Of a stretch of DNA of 64,000 bases, positions 61,613-64,000 are shown one piece after another (within the stretch, counting starts at the first letter, position 1; every line of letters starts with the position of its first letter). A model generated the notes under the pieces. It worked only from the letters and a program-made list of their open reading frames with translations, was not told the DNA's origin and ran no database searches. The position numbers and the translations under genes are program-made. Source of the DNA: Caldilineaceae bacterium (lineage in GTDB: Bacteria; Chloroflexota; Anaerolineae; Caldilineales; Caldilineaceae); the NCBI GenBank assembly GCA_019637645.1, contig JAHBVH010000001.1, positions 149,683 to 213,682 on the forward strand, given 5' to 3'.

Positions 61613-62749
61613 ATGGCTAGCTTGACGATCGTTGACAGTGGGATTCTATATATCAACCCCGATCCAGCTCACTATCATGTTTTTGCTTCCCATGCCCACC
61701 CGCTGCAATTAACCGAGCAAGAGTATATTGCTACCTACCAGCAGGGGCATGGCATGTACGCCACCAACGCCAATATTGCCGTCGCCCGCTCGCTGGACGG
61801 CGGTGTCACTTGGCAGCACGCGGGCTTTGTCCATGACCGTGTGGGCGATGACCGGCCCTATTCCTACCATGATGGTTTCCTGTCACAATTGCGGGACGGT
61901 ACTCTCGTGGTCTTTGCCTTTCGCGCCGACCGTTCCAATGCCGACCAGACCATGTTTAGCCCAAGTGGTGGGTTGATACCCAACGAGCCCATTCTCTTCT
62001 TCTCGCAGGATGGTGGCCATCGTTGGAGTCTACCCCAGCCCATCACCTTGCCAACAGGCGTGGTCGCCACGCCAGCGAGCACCATTACCGAGCTGGCTGA
62101 CGGGCGTTGGTTAGCAACTTTTGACCAGTGGCACGCCTACGACGATGACCGTCCCTATAAGCCGATCATGTTGGCGATGACCTCGGCGGATCGTGGCGAG
62201 AGTTGGAGTCCTATGACCATCATGGCTGATGGGGAAGCCAGTGGCAAAGGCTTTTGGCATGGCAAAACCATTCGCCTTCATGATGACCGCCTCTTCACCT
62301 TGTACTGGGCAGCTGATATGACCCAGCCCGACAAGGGCGCGATAAACCTGCCTATCCATACCGCCATCACCGACCCTGCCGCCACGCAGTGGCCCATGCC
62401 GCAAGCGACTACTCTCCCTGGGCAGACTAACTGGCCCGCCCAACTGCCCGATGGCACCTTGGCCGCTGTCTACACCCGGCGCGAAGGCGAACAGCCTGGC
62501 TTTTTTGTCGCGCTGTCCCCTGATTTGGGCCAAAGCTGGGATCTGGAAAACCAAGTGCAACTGTGGGATGCTACGGGCTGGACAACTATCGGCCTCAGTT
62601 CGCCCGATAAATACCCGCGCAGCCACGACACCATTGCCTTTGGCGCACCAACGCTCATGGCAACGCAAAGCGGTGAGCTCTATGCCAGTTGGTGGTGTAC
62701 CTATGCCAGCCTCACCCATGTCCGTTGGGCCCGGCTGCGTGTACAATAA
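61613..62749 (+). CDS. BNR/Asp-box propeller protein (sialidase-like)
   Basis: 378 aa, no signal peptide. Asp boxes: SLDGGVTWQH, SQDGGHRWSL, SADRGESWSP and SPDLGQSWDL. VARSLDGG, WLATFDQWHAYDDDRPYKP and WPAQLPDGTLAAVYTRREGE fit the propeller blades. AGAGAGAAAACGA precedes the ATG. Fourth and last propeller gene in the window. Confidence 0.84.
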   Translation: MASLTIVDSGILYINPDPAHYHVFASHAHPLQLTEQEYIATYQQGHGMYATNANIAVARSLDGGVTWQHAGFVHDRVGDDRPYSYHDGFLSQLRDGTLVVFAFRADRSNADQTMFSPSGGLIPNEPILFFSQDGGHRWSLPQPITLPTGVVATPASTITELADGRWLATFDQWHAYDDDRPYKPIMLAMTSADRGESWSPMTIMADGEASGKGFWHGKTIRLHDDRLFTLYWAADMTQPDKGAINLPIHTAITDPAATQWPMPQATTLPGQTNWPAQLPDGTLAAVYTRREGEQPGFFVALSPDLGQSWDLENQVQLWDATGWTTIGLSSPDKYPRSHDTIAFGAPTLMATQSGELYASWWCTYASLTHVRWARLRVQ

Positions 62750-62800
62750 TCATGCCCCCACTGCTATGTAACTTCGCCGTGTAAAGAATTGGATATTACC

Positions 62801-63571
62801 ATGACTACCCTTACTTTTAAGGCGCGCGTCCCGGTCTTTGACGCCAATGTCCGGGTGGGTGACCGCCATGATGAGCCGCCAGCCTGCTCGGATCGCCAAA
62901 CCTTGTTGGCTGAAATGGATCGACATGGGGTAGACCGCGCGCTGATCTATCATGCCCAGACGGATGACATTAGTCCCGTAGATGGCAATCTGGCTCTAGA
63001 GGCTTGGCTGGGCACCGATGGCCGCCTAGTGCCCCAATGGTCGGTGATGCCGACGCCCGCGTCGTTGGCCCAGATCCAAGCCTTGCATGCCGCGGGGCGG
63101 ATCACTTCGGTGCGCCTACACGACACTTGGTCGGTTGGGCTGCCCTTTCGCCCGTGGGCTTTTGCGGACCTCCTGGGTTGGCTGAGCCAAGAACATATCC
63201 CGGTTTGGATTCCATTGCCCACCTTGCCCGCCGATGATCTGGTGACGACCTTACAAGGTTACCCTGATCTCGTGACAGTTGGGGTGGGCGCGCACTATGT
63301 TCATCATCTATTGGCGCGTCCGTTACTCAGGGCGCTGCCCGATCTGCACTTGGAACTGAGCCGCTATGAACCGATTGGCGAGATCGAAGCCCTCTGTGCC
63401 GAGTTTGGCGCACAGCGGCTAATCTACGGCTCCTGGTTTGCGCGTTATGCCATGGGGCCAATGCTCTTTTATCTGCACCATACCAAGCTGCGTGAGGCCG
63501 AGCTAGCTTTGATTTGTGCTGGGAATGTCGAACGGATTTTACAGGGGAGTGGACAGGGGGTGGCAGCATGA
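62801..63571 (+). CDS. Amidohydrolase-2-like barrel protein lacking the HxH motif
   Basis: 256 aa. The N-terminal strand that normally carries the metal-binding HxH reads VFDANVRVGDR, so both histidines are missing; the rest (LLAEMDRHGVDRALIYHAQT, DLHLELSRYEPIGEIEALCA, RLIYGSWFARYAMGP) follows the amidohydrolase-2 layout. It may be a regulatory or partner subunit of the next gene product, or a non-metal lyase. ATG at 62801; its stop overlaps the next start as ATGA. Confidence 0.75.
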   Translation: MTTLTFKARVPVFDANVRVGDRHDEPPACSDRQTLLAEMDRHGVDRALIYHAQTDDISPVDGNLALEAWLGTDGRLVPQWSVMPTPASLAQIQALHAAGRITSVRLHDTWSVGLPFRPWAFADLLGWLSQEHIPVWIPLPTLPADDLVTTLQGYPDLVTVGVGAHYVHHLLARPLLRALPDLHLELSRYEPIGEIEALCAEFGAQRLIYGSWFARYAMGPMLFYLHHTKLREAELALICAGNVERILQGSGQGVAA

Positions 63572-64000
63572 TTGACGGGACCACAGTGATCGATTTCCAC
63601 GGCCATGTGGGGCGTTGGGATCGCTATGGCATGGCCGATGATCCGGCCCCCATGTTGCAGGCGATGGATTGGGCTGGGATCGACCGCGCCTGTGTCTTTG
63701 ATATCTTCTACCCCGACGGCACCACGGGCAATGATCTCACCGCCCGCTTCGTGGCACAGCACCCAGATCGCTTTATCGGCTTTGCCTATGTGTCACCGCT
63801 AATGCCGGAACGGATGGTGCCGGAGCTGGCGCGCGCGATCGATAAGTTGCAATTTGCTGCGATCAAGCTCTATCCACCCTATACCCCGTGGCCGCTCCGT
63901 GAAGCGCCGTGGTGGCCCATCTATGACTTTGCCAATGAGCGCGGCTTGGCTATCATTTTTCATACGGGGCCAGAGCCTCAGTCCTTGCCCAAGTTTGTGG
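63568..64000 (+). CDS. Amidohydrolase-2 family metal-dependent hydrolase, 3' end beyond window
   Basis: 144 codons to the right edge, no stop. VIDFHGHVGRWDRYG keeps the HxH metal pair; AMDWAGIDRACVFDIFYPDG, RFIGFAYVSPLMPERM and LAIIFHTGPEPQ (a further metal His) are standard for the family, which decarboxylates or hydrolyses small molecules. The ATG overlaps the previous stop by 4 bp (ATGA), so the two are translated together, probably as a complex. Confidence 0.87.
   Translation, partial: MIDGTTVIDFHGHVGRWDRYGMADDPAPMLQAMDWAGIDRACVFDIFYPDGTTGNDLTARFVAQHPDRFIGFAYVSPLMPERMVPELARAIDKLQFAAIKLYPPYTPWPLREAPWWPIYDFANERGLAIIFHTGPEPQSLPKFV

Noticed and set aside
1..64000. tRNA or rRNA genes
   Set aside because: No cloverleaf, T-loop consensus or rRNA-like stretch was noticed in the spacers; a computed scan would be needed to exclude them fully.

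Overview
The window reads as chromosomal DNA of a Chloroflexota bacterium, probably a filamentous or heterotrophic member of Chloroflexia or Anaerolineae. This is inferred from MalT-like LuxR giants, secreted proteases carrying a YLPL-type motif, slr1658/slr1659-like signalling proteins, archaeal-style split glutamate synthase subunits, dense Gfo/Idh/MocA and BNR-propeller genes, and many intergenic palindromic repeats. No rRNA, tRNA, CRISPR array or intact insertion sequence was seen. Gene calls are from reading the sequence only; no database search was possible.

Region 1 (1-15161, all minus strand) holds a secreted zinc metalloprotease cut by the left edge, a uridine phosphorylase, and a signalling block. 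The block contains a LuxR/MalT regulator, a small conserved protein, a histidine-kinase-like ATPase, a STAS protein, a PAS/class III nucleotide cyclase, a DUF3307 membrane protein, a HAMP/SpoIIE phosphatase, an HD protein with a cyclic-nucleotide-binding-like tail, and an MscS channel with a cyclic-nucleotide-binding domain. Together these look like a partner-switching module (kinase, STAS switch, phosphatase) that controls a cAMP/cGMP cyclase, with two candidate receptors for the product next door.

Region 2 (15162-22844) holds two secreted serine proteases (chymotrypsin-like lipoprotein and subtilisin-like), a gene fragment, a membrane HD-GYP protein, a methyltransferase, and repeat-rich spacers. 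Region 3 (22845-32464, plus strand) is a chemosensory operon with the gene content of a Wsp system: CheW, CheR-TPR, CheW with an N-terminal extension, a membrane-anchored receptor, CheA-REC and CheB. It ends in a REC-GAF-PAS-histidine kinase where WspR (a diguanylate cyclase) would be expected.

Region 4 (32465-41864) is metabolic: stand-alone glutamine amidotransferase and GXGXG subunits of a split glutamate-synthase-like enzyme without the FMN subunit, a MocA-type oxidoreductase, a metallo-beta-lactamase-fold hydrolase, an SDR, a PaaG-like enoyl-CoA hydratase/isomerase, purF and purK.

Region 5 (42393-64000, plus strand, continuing past the right edge) is a large catabolic cluster: three MocA-type dehydrogenases, a TIM-barrel isomerase/epimerase, two PhyH dioxygenases, four BNR/Asp-box propeller proteins without signal peptides, a Tat-lipoprotein SBP with two Dpp-type permeases, a zinc-less MDR dehydrogenase, a jelly-roll-like protein, a glycosidase-like barrel protein and two amidohydrolases. 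It looks built to import and take apart an unidentified, probably modified, carbohydrate.

Intergenic DNA carries at least four repeat types: an ~84-bp nested palindrome whose inner stem shows compensatory changes between copies, a MITE-like element with terminal inverted repeats, a GGACGCGGAT palindrome, and two adjacent heptamer arrays.
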